DNA from: Saxidomus purpurata
Lineage: Eukaryota; Mollusca; Bivalvia; Venerida; Veneridae
NCBI GenBank assembly: GCA_022818135.1
Contig: JAFMSR010000017.1
Span: 39,487,686 to 39,551,685, forward strand
Direction of reading: 5' to 3'
DNA: 64,000 nt
Under the pieces are notes generated by a model. It was not told where the DNA came from, did no database searches, and saw only the letters and a program-made list of their open reading frames with translations. Shown piece after piece: positions 1-11,296 of the stretch (the first letter of the stretch is position 1; every line of letters begins with the position of its first letter). The position numbers and the translations under genes are program-made.

Positions 1-420
1 CAGCATGGTCAGTACAGAAGTTCCTTCTTTCACTATAAATTAACTGAAACCAACTTGCAGCTGACTTAAAATCAGGAAAGGTAAGTTTGCGTTTATCTTT
101 TTGTAGAAGTAGTAAAATCGAATCCCTCAAATGACATTCGACATTTGACATGTATTTATAATGTGAAGATTTTTTAAAATTCATATACTAAGCGTTTCGT
201 GATTACAAAATGTATTTCGAAAATTTTTTATTTAGCTTAAACATTCTTTATTTAGCTTAAAGATCCTTTATTTAGCGTAAACATTCTTTATTTAGCTTAA
301 ACATTCTTTATTTAGCTTAAACATTCTTTATTTAGCTTAAAGATCCTTTATTTAGCGTAAACATTCTTTATTTACTTTAAACAACATCGATTTTACACAC
401 TGAATATAGAGAAAATCTGT
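1..420 (+). pseudogene. Truncated defensin-gene 5' part (TATA, non-coding exon 1, start of intron 1)
   Basis: Bases 1-90 match the promoter and first-exon region of the two defensin genes at 10.92-11.00 kb and 18.60-18.69 kb. They share a TATA motif (ACTATAAAT, about 32-40), a short untranslated exon ending in GAAAG at 80, and a GTAAGT donor. The following intron carries the same 20-bp tandem repeat (about 225-372) as intron 1 of the complete copies. No signal-peptide exon or cysteine exon follows downstream, so this is the 5' fragment of a third copy. Part of the copy may lie to the left of the window, but the coding part should be on the right and is absent. Confidence 0.7.
224..380 (+). 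repeat. 20-bp tandem repeat in defensin intron 1 (copy 0)
   Basis: About seven to eight units of CTTTATTTAGCTTAAACATT, with variants containing AGATCC and GCGTAA. Equivalent but shorter arrays sit at the same intron position in the two complete defensin genes (11134-11230 and 18765-18842), so the array predates the duplication and varies in copy number. Confidence 0.85.
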
Positions 421-619
421 AAGCAATTTTTAAGAACTACATGCATCTTTAAAAAAAGATGATGAGCGCAAATTTGAATATCTAAAAGTGATTAGTAGCA
501 AGAGTTCATAGAAAAAAAATCCTGTAAAGTTTACTTTTTAATGTGACAGAAGGCGCCAAATGTCCATGGAACTATATACACTTGATCAAAAAATAACAGA
601 ACCTAATAAAAGAAAAGAA

Positions 620-1135
620 ATAATAGAGCATTGTTCAGTGAGCACTACTCACAGTGAGCACTACTCACAGTGAGCACTACTCACAGTGAGCACTGTTCAG
701 TGAGCACTACTCACAGTGAGCATTGTTCAGTGAGCACTACTCACAGTGAGCATTGTTCAATGAGCACTACTCACAGTGAGCACTATTCAGTGAGCACTAC
801 TCACAGTGAGTATTGTTCAGTGAGCACTACTCACAATGAGCACTACTCATAGTGAGCACTGTTCAGTGAGCACTACTCACAGTGAGCACTGTTCATAGTG
901 AGCACTACTCACAGTGAGCACTTCTCATAGTGAGCATTGTTCAGTGAGCACTACTCACAGTGAGCATTGTTCAGTGAGCACTTCTCACAGTGAGCACTAC
1001 TCAAAGTGAGCATTGTTCAGTGAGCACTTCTCACAGTGAGCATTGTTCAGTGAGCACTGTTCAGTGAGCACTACTCACAAGCTCTGGTCAGTGAGAATTT
1101 CTCACAGTGAACATTTTCCTGTGAGCATTACTCAT
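620..1135 (+). repeat. 15/30-bp AGTGAGCA..TTCAC satellite
   Basis: Units of about 15 bp alternate between AGTGAGCACTACTCAC and AGTGAGCATTGTTC types, giving a 30-bp higher-order period. The AGTGAGCACTACTCAC type is partly self-complementary (GTGAG..CTCAC), so the array is a run of small hairpins. The open frame through it (670-852) is only the repeat read in one phase. Divergence rises toward the right edge (1080-1135). Confidence 0.9.
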
Positions 1136-1139
1136 TGTG

Positions 1140-2314
1140 TGCATTCCACCAAATGCATGTACTTCTAAAATGTCTCAGCAAAGTTTCACCATAATGCCTA
1201 TAACGTTCACACGATACATGTATACAACGAACAGACAAATGGAGTAAAAAAAACACAGCCCTGCAGGTTAACCAAGGAAACTGCTGAAAAAAAACCCGAC
1301 AAGATCACTGATGCACACAAGGAATGATTTATCTAACCTATGACACTTGTGCATGTCGAAGGAAAAGTATAAAAAATTATGGACTGTAAACAAAATTTGA
1401 ATTGAATTACGCCATTTTGCTTCCGCTACCGAGGAATGTCGCAACGCTGTCATTCTATTGGTCAAGCTTCCTTGCAGATAGACAGTATACTATATATCAG
1501 TATTGAAAATAAATATTTCTTTAGCAATAAAGTATTTAAAATTGTTGCTGACTAGCTGACTCGCTGGCTGGCTGGCTCGCTTAACCATTCGCTCACGTTT
1601 TCATAATCAAAATATTGAACATTGATTAAGGAAAAGTTCACATTTTTCCAATCTATAACTGTACGGTCTGCGTATATAAGTACTGATATTTTTTCATTAG
1701 CACGTACTGCTTTGTCGAGACTAATTCGAAATTGTGTAAATTACACTGAGTTTATTTAGATTTAAATTAAATTACTAATGGCTATCGTAAAAATAGGCAT
1801 ATGAAAACAACTTACCTTCAAGGCACAAAATATATGTTAAAATTTACATCAGATGTATTCATGTGCATATATACATGTAGTTGATCAAGCTGTTGTCACA
1901 CCGAATGCCAGATGTTTATGATGATGCGAACAAGAACATTTCTGACAGGACTATCCGTGCACAACATACACGTTTGTTGTTTTTTCTACCATAAGATGAA
2001 GCCAATAATTTAGGCACAGGTTTGCCAGGAAGTAAAACATCTTATATCAGTAATGTTGAATTAACATATAACAACAGAATATGATAGTAATATTTACATG
2101 TTTTACATTTCATTAACTTACGAATCATACAAAGCACTATACATTCGACGCCTTGCTTTACAAACACTGAACAGCATAAGAAACAAAAAACAGTAAAACA
2201 AGCAATACATAATTATAACTATCATTATGATTTCTGTTATATCTCTTGAAACGCCAGAGTTGACGAAAGGGAAACTAGCCCATGTACGCACGTTTGAACA
2301 TCACAGTCTATTTA
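1140..2314. other. Spacer with no supported gene
   Basis: AT-rich sequence. I see no exon, RNA gene or clear element here apart from short GCTG/GGCT stutters near 1550-1580. It probably includes the 3' flank or untranslated region of the minus-strand dehydrogenase gene that ends at 2315. Confidence 0.5.
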
Positions 2315-3047
2315 TCATTCTACTTTTTGTCTTCCAACAAATGAATCCATCAGATTTTGGCCTCCCAAATATTTACTTAACACATATCCTGGTTTGTGAG
2401 GTACCAATCTGGAAAATAAAAAAAGTGTCGTAAAATAATTTAGTAGAATTACGCCAATCGTCTTGTATTCTAATAACAGATAAAAAAATATCAAGTTCAT
2501 AAATCCGTTTTGGTACTTAAATATCCACTTTCAGGTGTTTTTTCCACATTTCTATTTAAGAGTATCAATTGATTTCAGCTCGATCTCAGAAACTGATAGG
2601 GCGTTCAGTCGCGAAATCAATGTGTGCATTTTTACATAAGTTTCCCACTGGTTTATGCTGGATAGTCTGGAACATTAATTCTATAGTCTATGTCATTTCG
2701 GGGAAAGCGTACTGATGTCATTTGGGGGAAAGGTACGGTCGTGACAGTCTGTAGGAGGTTACGGATTATCGTACATCAGATACAGTAGCCTGATTGGGTC
2801 GGAATACAAACGCATGAAGCACTAGCTTCTTTCTACCAGTGATAAGACTATGCATCATATCTTTACTATTTTGGTTACTACAATTTTCACTTTCTGTTGT
2901 AAGACGGCTACTGTATATCCGGTTTATGGTGACCCAACGTGTAGAAGCGATCGAGGCCGCGACCAAAGCGCTGAAAACACATCAACCTTTGCAGAATGTT
3001 TCTATCCACATACAAAATAAAATCAAACTGAATTTATTGACTGAAAT

Positions 3048-3048
<1 letters not shown>

Positions 3049-3079
<31 letters not shown>

Positions 3080-3080
3080 A
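3049..3080 (+). repeat. (ACA)n microsatellite beside an SDR exon
   Basis: About ten ACA/AAC triplets lie just inside the intron, 8 bp from the SDR donor at 3087-3086. On the minus strand this is a GTT run directly after the donor. If the donor were not used, the exon would read into a poly-valine tract. Confidence 0.85.
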
Positions 3081-3559
3081 AGCGTACCCTTTCATAGCAT
3101 AGAAAAGGTACATAATCCTGGGTATGCAAAGCATAGTTTGGTTACACAGTACAGCTTCCAGTATCTTCTTTGCTACATATTCTGGTTCTAAAACTGGCAA
3201 CAATGTTGGAAATCTAAAAAAAAACAACCGTTTCATTAAGGAGTATACATGTACATGTATTTTTAATAAGATTCTCTAGCATGAAAATGGTATCTTTATA
3301 TAGGCAGATGAAATACTCTGAGGCAGTCTTAAAATAGTATCTTATGCTCTTCAATTTTGGAGGAAATAAAAGTTACATGTATATACTGTATGGCGCTTTA
3401 AACTGCGGTGTTAAATAATAACTGTTTCTGTAGTTATTAGAATTGACTTTTGTGATGTCAGTAAATATGACATCAAACCTTCTTCAGATCTAACCGCCAA
3501 ATAACAGGCATTGATTATATCCGAAAAGATGACAGTTAATCAAGATAGTACCTTGTTGG

Positions 3560-3775
3560 CACAACATGCCTTGTTATAAAGAAAGGACACACTACGGTTG
3601 TATGGATACCACGAGACAAGGTCTTAGTTCAACATCTCACGGACTCATCAAAGCCACCTGCGCAAACAGCTACACAATGGACAGCAAGCCGGATGTCTAA
3701 AAACCTGCTTAGCTTGATAGTTACAAAATGACCGTGGTCTTTTTGCATCGGGTAGTAAATGCCTTAACCGTCAGA
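3560..3775 (-). pseudogene. Decayed catalytic exon of the SDR gene
   Basis: Read on the minus strand, fragments in different frames match the expected SDR segment after AHFW: VKAFLPDMQ.DHGHFVTI, then AG and GL, then GFDESVR, then LSRGIHTTVVCPFF. At least four small indels and in-frame stops separate them. The expected YCASK active-site stretch cannot be read in any frame. The 3' end (ACAAG followed by GTACTA) still has a usable donor whose phase joins to the next exon (FPTLLP). No intact replacement exon was found between 3214 and 6331. Confidence 0.7.
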
Positions 3776-3799
3776 CAACAAAAGCCTGATATATTAAAG

Positions 3800-5290
3800 G
3801 CACATTACGTAAAGTTTTTCCGATATATCCTATAACTTTAGGCATATTCAAAACAAAATTTAATCAGGAGAAGTCTTGTAGTATCCTGATACGATGGCAG
3901 GTGCAGACTAGTTACAGAGAAGATTACCGGTAATGTCTGTGGCATCATTTCGGAAGCATTGTGCACAAATGGTGTAATGATCATTTAAGACAGTGAAATA
4001 CTTTAAATATTTATATAAATATTAGCTTTGACATGAAGGTGTCAGGTGTTAAATCTCAGGGACATTGTAAAAACGACAAACTTCCCGTACATGCGGCAAT
4101 GTATGCTTTAAGTTCATCAAACCGGACTAACAGACATGCAAGGCCGGTAGTTTTCTTCAAAACCTGTTGGCGTCCGTTCGCATACGTATTGACAATATGA
4201 CTCTATAGGTCTTTCATTCCTTGTCATATCGTTTGTGTCGTTAAATGCGTTGAAGTTTTGAAAATGTTCAAAAGTTTAACGATAATAATGGATAAAGGCA
4301 GACTGTAGTCATCTAGTTTTTCGCGATATCGGAACTGTACAAGTATCCATATATTTTCTTTTAAGGAACGAGTACGATTTCAAAACAATATTTGTCAGGT
4401 TATAAGTTTTTGTGATGTCCTGACCCGATGTCACGGACAAGGACTTGATACCAGATGCACCGAAGTATCTGTAGGTAATGTCTGAGACAGTACGTTACCG
4501 GTGCAATTTCGGACTGTCCGTTTCTGTACGGTAAATATGCGTTTTCTCCGGTACATGATCCTTTAATTTAAGGTAATATCAGTCCATACGTTCAAAGGTA
4601 TGTAAGTTAATTATACGGTAGTCTTGAAACAGTTGTATGGTGCATGTAGGTTTTTCGCCGGTCATTGTACGTTTCATGCGCTGTTACATCGTCGCGAGGC
4701 CGAAGAGAAGCGACGGGGACAAATTAACCAACGGACACTAACGGATAAGCTATTTTGCACTTTTTTATCCGTTACACGTCTGTTAGTCCGGTGTGACTGA
4801 ACCATTACATGAACATACATAGTTAGATCTGTATTTGATACATGACACCTGTCATTCTGTGAATAACATATTGGGTAAAAAGTAAACCTTTTCATAACTT
4901 GAGCAGAAACTAGCAATATATGACAATAGAACAATATATGGATTTCGAAGTATATCTCAGGGAAACAAGAAATGGGCGCTGATAACATGTTTTGCGACAA
5001 TGAACAATTTCTGACCTCCTAGTGTGTCCAAACAGTAAACACTCCTCACAAGACCAATTAATGAATGTCGTTGTGCATCTCAGGAAACCCGAAATGGGCG
5101 ACTGTGTACAGATACATCCATTTTGCGGGCGATTTTCGCGTCCGACCACGACCCAATTTCAGTCTAAAAATTAACATAACTCGAATTTTCCAAAAATTGC
5201 TTTTGGAAACCTTTTCTATATATGTATAGCATGTACCTTTGATTAAAAAGGTAACGTTAGGAATGCTTTTCGCACAAACAATGGTCATTT
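3800..5290. other. SDR intron sequence with small inverted repeats, no exon supported
   Basis: Intronic region of the SDR locus. A short inverted repeat at about 4733-4786 (arms containing AACGGATAA and TTATCCGTT) may be a small fold-back element. A diverged direct duplication of about 25-30 bp lies near 4948-4980 and 5075-5105 (CTCAGG..GAAATGGGCG). Open frames here show no family I recognise. Confidence 0.4.
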
Positions 5291-5329
5291 TAACCTTTCT
5301 TAGTAATATAAAAACTCCAAGTTATTTTG

Positions 5330-6344
5330 TATCCAAAGTGTTCCCGGGACTTTAAGCACTTGCCCAGAAATGAGCCATGACTTCCGAAGTGTTCCCGGGA
5401 CTTTAAACACTTGCACAGAAATGAACCATGACGTCCAAAGTGTTCCCGGGATTTTAAACACTTGCCTGGAAATGAGCCATGACTTCCGAAGTGTTCCCGG
5501 GACTTTGAACACTTGCCCAGAAATGAGCCATGACGTCCAAAGTGCTCCTGGGACTTTAAACACTTGCCCAGAAATGAGCCATGACGCCCAAAGTGTTCCC
5601 GGGACTTTAAACACTTGCCCAGACATGAGCCATGACGTCCAAAGTGTTCCCGGGACTTTAAACACTTGCCCAGAAATGAGCCATGACGTCCAAAGTGTTC
5701 CCGGGACTTTAAACACTTGCCCAGAAATGAGCCATAACTTCCGGCGTGTTCCCGGGACTTTAAACACTTGCCCAGAAATGAGCCATGACTTCCGAAGTGT
5801 TCCCGGGACTTAAAACACTTGCCCAGAAATGAGCCATGACTTCCAAAGTTTTCCCGGGACTTTAAACACTTGCCCAGAAATGAGCCATGACTTCCAAAGT
5901 GTTCCTGGGACTTTAAACACTTGCCCAGAAATGAGCCATGACGTCCAAAGTGTTCCCGGGACTTTAAACACTTGACCAGAAATGAGCCATGACGCCCAAA
6001 GTGTTCCCGGGACTTTAAACACTTGCCCAGAAATGAGCCATGACGTCCAAAGTGTTCCCGGACTTTAAACACTTGCCCAGAAATGAGCAATGACTTCCAA
6101 AGTTTTCCCGGGACTTTAAACACTTACCCAGAAATGAGCCATGACTTCCAAAGTGTTCCCGGGACTTTAAACACTTGCCCAGAAATGAGCCATGACGTCC
6201 AAAGTGTTCCCGGGACTTTAAACACTTACCCAGAAATGAGCCATGACTTCAAAAGTGTTCCCGGGACTTTAAACACTTGCCCAGAAATGAGCCATGACTT
6301 CCGAAGTGTTCCCGGGACTTTAAACACTTACCCAGAAATGAGCC
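5330..6344 (-). repeat. 51-bp tandem array seeded at the SDR exon 3 donor (about 20 copies)
   Basis: Unit of 51 bp (one 50-bp copy). On the minus strand each unit contains GTCATGGCTCATTTCTGG, which is the last 18 coding bases (V-M-A-H-F-W) of the SDR exon ending at 6332, followed by G(T/C)AAGTG and about 26 bp of intron. The copy at the true exon has GTAAGT. Copies two and four units away (about 6229 and 6127) also have GT, while most of the rest have GCAAGT. Copies are nearly identical. A donor further along would read V-S-V-stop in the exon frame. Long open frames on both strands through the array are artefacts of a unit divisible by three. Confidence 0.92.
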
Positions 6345-7139
6345 ATGACATTTACTTCCATGGTTTTCTGTATCATATTGTCCGGACTGTCCATGAATTT
6401 CTTTCCTGTTACTATACCAGCATTGTTAACCAAAATGTCTACTTGGCCTAGCTCTTGTTTCACCTAAAAATGAGAATTAACAGCTTGAAACATTCATAAT
6501 TCAATATATTTTAATATTTTCGTTTTTAAATAGTACAACTTCATAAATATGTGGCAAAATGAGAAATACAAATTGAATGCATAAATGCTTGCAATGAAAG
6601 AGAGCAGAAACGTTCCATGTATCATATATCTGTGATTCTTGTGGATTTGATTTAGTTAAAAAGAGTTATTTGGAATAATTTTTGGATGTAATGCAGAATT
6701 CCTGTCTAGACGTGGTTAGGCAGGTACACTTCCGACAGGTGCCGATACACTTGTGTTGCCGTGATGACAAAATCACAACATATATATGAAAAAGGAAAGT
6801 CCAAAAATGTATACACATACTGCATAAAATGTCAGAAATAAATTACAGAACGATTTATTGTCCATCACTCGATCAGGACTACGCTTCACGATTTAATATA
6901 AATAGGGTGTGTTTCCTATTACCTTGTTAGCAACAGCATACACATCATCTCTGTTGCATAAATTTATCGTATATGCTTTCACTGAGATACCATATTCTTT
7001 ACACCTAGACAATGTTTCTTCATTTCCTTTCTGGTTCACATCCCATAAGACAAGACGACACCCCAGCTTTGCGAAACGTATAGCCATCAGGCGGCCAATA
7101 CCGCTGCCTGCAAGAAACAAAAACATTTAATGCACACTG

Positions 7140-7600
7140 TGCAATTCTAGAGAGTGTTAATATATCACGAAAGGCAGCATACAGAGCCTCAAAATTCTAA
7201 CACAATTATTGAAACCCCATGTAAAGACAAGCTTAACAAGTAGTTAAGGGACAATATCTGGCGTGATTAAGAGCTGCAACCATTTGAATTTAAACGACTT
7301 AAGAATCAGACAATGAAACTGGATTAAATCTAATTACATGAGAGGACGATTTCTTTTATTAGGTTGCAATGCCCGTTTAAACTGATTATTTCAGTTTTAT
7401 CCAAGCAGGCGGCTTACATCGGAAGAACAAGACTTTAGACAAGATTCAGCATGAAACTGTCAAAATATCACTCAAGAGTCCGATCGGCTGCGGGAGTCGA
7501 AGCTGGAAATGTCCCCCCCACACCCCCTCCCGTCGCGCACATCAATTAGTCGGAAGTTAAGTTGGTACGAAATATATAGAGTACGAAAGGTAAATTAACG
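7140..7600. other. SDR intron 1, no feature seen
   Basis: Plain AT-rich intron between SDR exons 1 and 2 apart from a short C-rich run near 7506-7530. No repeat or additional exon was recognised. Confidence 0.5.
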
Positions 7601-7769
7601 ATTACCTGCCCCTGTGATAAGAACAGTTTCCCCAGATATATCCTTGGCTTGGTAGCTTGCAGGCAGTACTGATTTCACTATGGCAACGACCCAGTAGTAT
7701 AACACAAGAACCAAACATTTCACAGTTCCTGTAAGTGTATCCCAAACACTTTCCGCCATATTTACTACT

Positions 7770-8890
7770 CGTATTGTTAATTTTTCAATGTATTCTTTAT
7801 GTATCTTCGAGGTTCGTAACCTGGCTAACGTCGTCAGTCACTTAATTAAATATAATAAGCTTTTTATTTTTGATTATCGAAGTATTTAATAATTCATAAT
7901 TGTAGACCAAATACTGCTTTATCTTCCACATTGATAAGTATATATACGCTATATGTTTAAGGATACAAATTGAGTTTTAAAGTGCTTCAGTTGTTACAAT
8001 CCACATACTTCAGTAACATACATTAACTGACCTGTTTGTAACATGTATTATTTCATGTATATGCACACTTTACTCAAGTTATCAAGCTGATTATGATAAA
8101 GCATTTTATAACTGTCAAGGTCACGGCTTAAGTGACCCACATCTGATAAAACAATTAATCAGCTGTATAGTTGAATAACAACACGACGAAGCATCACATA
8201 CGCGTTGTCCTCGTTGTTCACTGAATGTGATTGTATAAATTTGCAATTCGATACATTTTAACATTTTTAAGACTTTATTAATCGGGAAAGAAATGAATAC
8301 AAAACTACCTGAGGTGATATCTATTTCTTATTAGTGTTGGGCCAATACACCGACAGTGACCCGAGAAATGTCGTAGATTGCACTTTTTGTCTGCAGGCGT
8401 AACCGTTCATTTTACGTGGCTATGGAATCTTTTGTCAAGTTATTTACTTTACATCGATCATAGAACAATTCTTGATGACTGATTCCTGTAGTTCTGATAC
8501 GGAAGGGGTTTTGGAGCTCGCGATCAAATGCCGCTGCCGAAATTTAAACATACGACCCCAGGTAAGCACTGAGATTGAAGTACAATGTACACTAGGAACA
8601 CATAAGTATAAACATTTAAATATCAATGTTTTTAAGTAAACCAGTGAATGCCATATTTTGCTATTTTTTTCATTTAGATACTATTTTTTCATTGTATGTC
8701 CTTATTACAAGTAGGAAAGTTGCTGCGGACGAAGAAAAAAGAAGATGGCGTTGCCAAAAGAAATAATGATGGCTTGCATAAAAGGAAGAACTGAAGACAT
8801 GTATAGTATTAAGCTTCGGAACACGATTTTTCAGAGGTTAAATGAAATAAGAAAGACACATAAAATCGACCGATTTTATTAACTTGACTA
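7770..8890. other. Upstream flank of the SDR gene, no gene supported
   Basis: AT-rich sequence 5' of the minus-strand SDR start at 7759. It should contain the promoter of that gene, but I see no clear TATA motif at a defined distance. The short minus-strand frame at 8444-8626 has no recognisable motif. Confidence 0.4.
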
Positions 8891-8914
8891 GAACTGCTAA
8901 CAAGAGAAGCCACA

Positions 8915-9525
8915 TTGGCCCTACATCGCTCACCTGAGTTGACCTAATGTGATATAAAATCAGCTTTGATCTATAAGTGATCATGATTTTATTTTGACCT
9001 AGAGATCAGCATTGAGACGAACAATCTGGCTAATTTTCGTGATAATTGGTTTTCGAATGCCACTTGTTGATCAGACCTGGTTACCTACTTTTTGACACCA
9101 GTTAACCAACATTCCAATATGACCAAGACAAAAATCTGACCAATTATCATGATGTTTGGCTATAAAATTTGACTTCTGTAGTGTGAACAATGTTCCTTAA
9201 CAATTTGAATGTGTTACCTAGTTTTTGACCTCAGGTGACCTAGATTCAAATTTGACGGAGAAATCACTGACAAAAACATTCTGACCAATTTTCATGGTGA
9301 TTAGTTATAAAATTAGACTTCTAGAGTGTGAACAAGTTTCTTCTTTAATTTGAATGTGTGACCTAGTTTCTGACTCCGGGTAACCCAGATCCGAACTTGA
9401 TCTAGAAATCATTGAGACAACACTCTGATCAATTTTATTTTGACTGGATGTGAAATGTGATCTCTAGAGTGTTTGCAAGTGTGGACAGTCGTAAGCCATC
9501 AATTGGCTCAGGTGAGCTTATAACA
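8915..9525. mobile_element. Non-autonomous element with CTCACCTGAG ends and internal repeats
   Basis: The left end has GCTCACCTGAG and the right end CTCAGGTGAGC, an inverted pair at about 8929-8939 and 9507-9518. Between them are three to four diverged units of about 120-150 bp, each containing GACCAATTTTCATG, AGACTTCTAGAGTGTGAACAAG and a TTTGACCTCGGGTGACC-like stretch. A relative with the same terminus ends near 51955. No coding capacity. The class (TIR DNA element or Helitron-like) is not decided by what I can see. Confidence 0.6.
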
Positions 9526-10947
9526 TTGAAACAAGAACAAAGGCCAGACGTTCTGTTGGAACAATATATCCCATGTATTCTCTTAATATACTGAACAATT
9601 AAAAAAAACTTGACCTTTTTAATAATAAATAGTTTTTAACTTTAAAGGAATGGATTTATCTCATCATATGCCAAATTGTTGACTTTTACAAATTTTACAA
9701 ATACACTATGATTATACTTGAATTTTGTAACGATCTTTTTAAACGAAACCAATAAACGGCAAAATGCAAGGTGTTCTTGAAAGTACTTACAAGTACGAAA
9801 TAATACCCGTCAAATCCCTGGTTGCATTGTTTTGTAAATAACATGACTTCTTGTGACTGCACTTGCTTTGCAAAGCGAGATTATGTTAATATTTTGTGGA
9901 AGTTTGTTACCATTCTCTCAAACATGAAGAGCAAAGAATAGCTTTATGGCGTGCAGGTAACATTTCCGTGAGTAATAAATAAGATGGTGTACCATTTAAG
10001 CATAGGGTTTTACATGTCAGATTTATATTCTTCCTCAAGTTGTAAAACAACAAAACTAGATATGTGTCCTAGCTAATGTGTCCAAAGTTAACGGATGCTC
10101 CTTTCTTGTGGTATCATGCAAGTGTAAAATGTAGAAAGTCAGTATTTTAATGATTTCCATAAAGATGCACATGTGTTAGGAAACCACTATCTGAAATTTT
10201 AAGTCATAAAGAGGCCATAATTGAAGATTTATAAATTGAAATGGGGTCATTTGTAGTCCGTGTAGTAGCATGGTTATTGTACTTCCTATATGAGTTTAAT
10301 CACTGTTCTAAGCAGTGGCTGCGTTTCCTATATAATAAACATATCGTTAAAATTAGTATTTTATTATATAGGAAACGCGACTTCAAACATGCGCTGAGCT
10401 CAGTGAGGCGCATCATAGTAAATGAATTTTGTCAGGTGTATTTTTTGCCTGTTAAAATTTGTACCACATTTACAAATAGCTCTTATTTTTACCAAACCAG
10501 ATGTCTTACCGGTGGAAATGACCTTTATTTGTACCAAAAACATGCATAACTTAACCTTTTTTAAACCGATGTACATGTTAGAAATAAAGAGCTGTATTTT
10601 CTCAATGATATTACAAAAAAAAATTAAAAAGGCTTCCTGACAACTCCTTTTCGCGGAAAAGCGACCAGAATACAAGAGAAATGAATATGTAAACATCGTT
10701 TTACAGTGAATAGAACATGATTATATCATCGTCCTATCAGTATATTTATGTTACAATATAAGTGAATACAGAAAAAAGATCCTGGGACTTTAAATAGGAT
10801 GTTTTAACCAATAGCGTGTTGCTTTTTTTGTGCTTGTTTTCTATGTCACGGTATATATTTTGTAACATGACATATCAGTCAAAGTTTTTAACAGTAGACA
10901 GGATGCGGTCAGAATAATAGTCAGTGCGGGATTTCCTTAATTAATTC

Positions 10948-10995
10948 ACTATAAATAAAATGAAACCAGGTTGAAGCCGACTTAAACTCAGAAAG
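10948..10995 (+). promoter_or_regulatory. Core promoter and untranslated exon 1 of defensin gene 1
   Basis: The TATA motif ACTATAAAT at 10948-10956 is followed about 30 bp later by the end of a short untranslated exon (GAAAG at 10995) and a GTAAGT donor. The same arrangement is conserved in three copies in the window, with sequence conserved more tightly than the surrounding intron, which supports function. Confidence 0.65.
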
Positions 10996-11133
10996 GTAAG
11001 TTTGTATTTATCTTGTTATAGAAATAATCAAGTGACATTCGACATTGTATTTATTTTAATGTTAAGATTCTTTTGAATTGATATACTAAGCGTTTCGTAA
11101 ATGCAATTTTTTTAATGTATTTCATAAACCCTT

Positions 11134-11235
11134 TATTAAGCTTAAAGATCCTTTATTCAGCTTAAACATCTTTTATTTAGCTTAGATACCCCTTATTTAG
11201 CTTAAACATTCTTTATTTAGCTTAAACATTCATAA
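11134..11235 (+). repeat. 20-bp tandem repeat in defensin gene 1 intron
   Basis: About five units of the CTTTATTTAGCTTAAACATT family, at the same position as in the other two copies. Confidence 0.8.
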
Positions 11236-11296
11236 TTCATAGCCTGTTTCGCAAAATGGAATGCAAAATGAAATATTTTATTTCAGCCGTACGAAA

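Larger units (their letters stand above)
2315..7759 (-). pseudogene. SDR16C-family short-chain dehydrogenase (retinol dehydrogenase 10 / RDHE2-like), catalytic exon decayed
   Basis: Minus-strand exons: 7759-7606 (start MAESVWDTLTG, hydrophobic N-terminus, then VLITGAG), 7107-6923 (completes TGAGSGIG, the cofactor-binding TGxxxGIG, and LVLWDVN), 6463-6332 (DILVNNAG, ends MAHFW), a decayed exon at about 3775-3560, 3213-3088 (FPTLLPVLEPEYVAKKI, CIPRIMYL) and 2408-2315 (YLGGQNLMDSFVGRQKVE, stop). The phases of all intact exons agree. Family members are membrane-anchored NAD(P)-dependent retinol or hydroxysteroid dehydrogenases of ER or lipid droplets. In the middle exon, remnants of KAFLPDMQKDHGHFVTI and GFDESVR are readable only across several indels, the YxxxK catalytic motif is gone and the acceptor AG is missing. 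RGIHTTVVCPFFIT is preserved just after. I infer a pseudogene or a locus with a missing exon. A 51-bp array starts at the 6332 junction. Confidence 0.75.

Noticed and set aside
670..852. 60-codon Ser/Thr/His repeat frame
   Set aside because: Direct translation of the 30-bp satellite; no gene structure around it.
4910..5110. Minus-strand AHFGFPEM-like reading as a possible replacement SDR exon
   Set aside because: Only a handful of residues match before stops. The same short motif is locally duplicated; no splice sites or catalytic motif.
5290..6123. 277-codon and 155-codon open frames on the minus strand and 147-codon and 122-codon frames on the plus strand, resembling repeat proteins
   Set aside because: They are the 51-bp array read in several phases. 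The unit is divisible by three, so frames stay open on both strands; there is no start context, signal or independent evidence.
5330..6344. CRISPR-like array appearance
   Set aside because: Units abut with no unique spacers, and the context is a eukaryotic intron.
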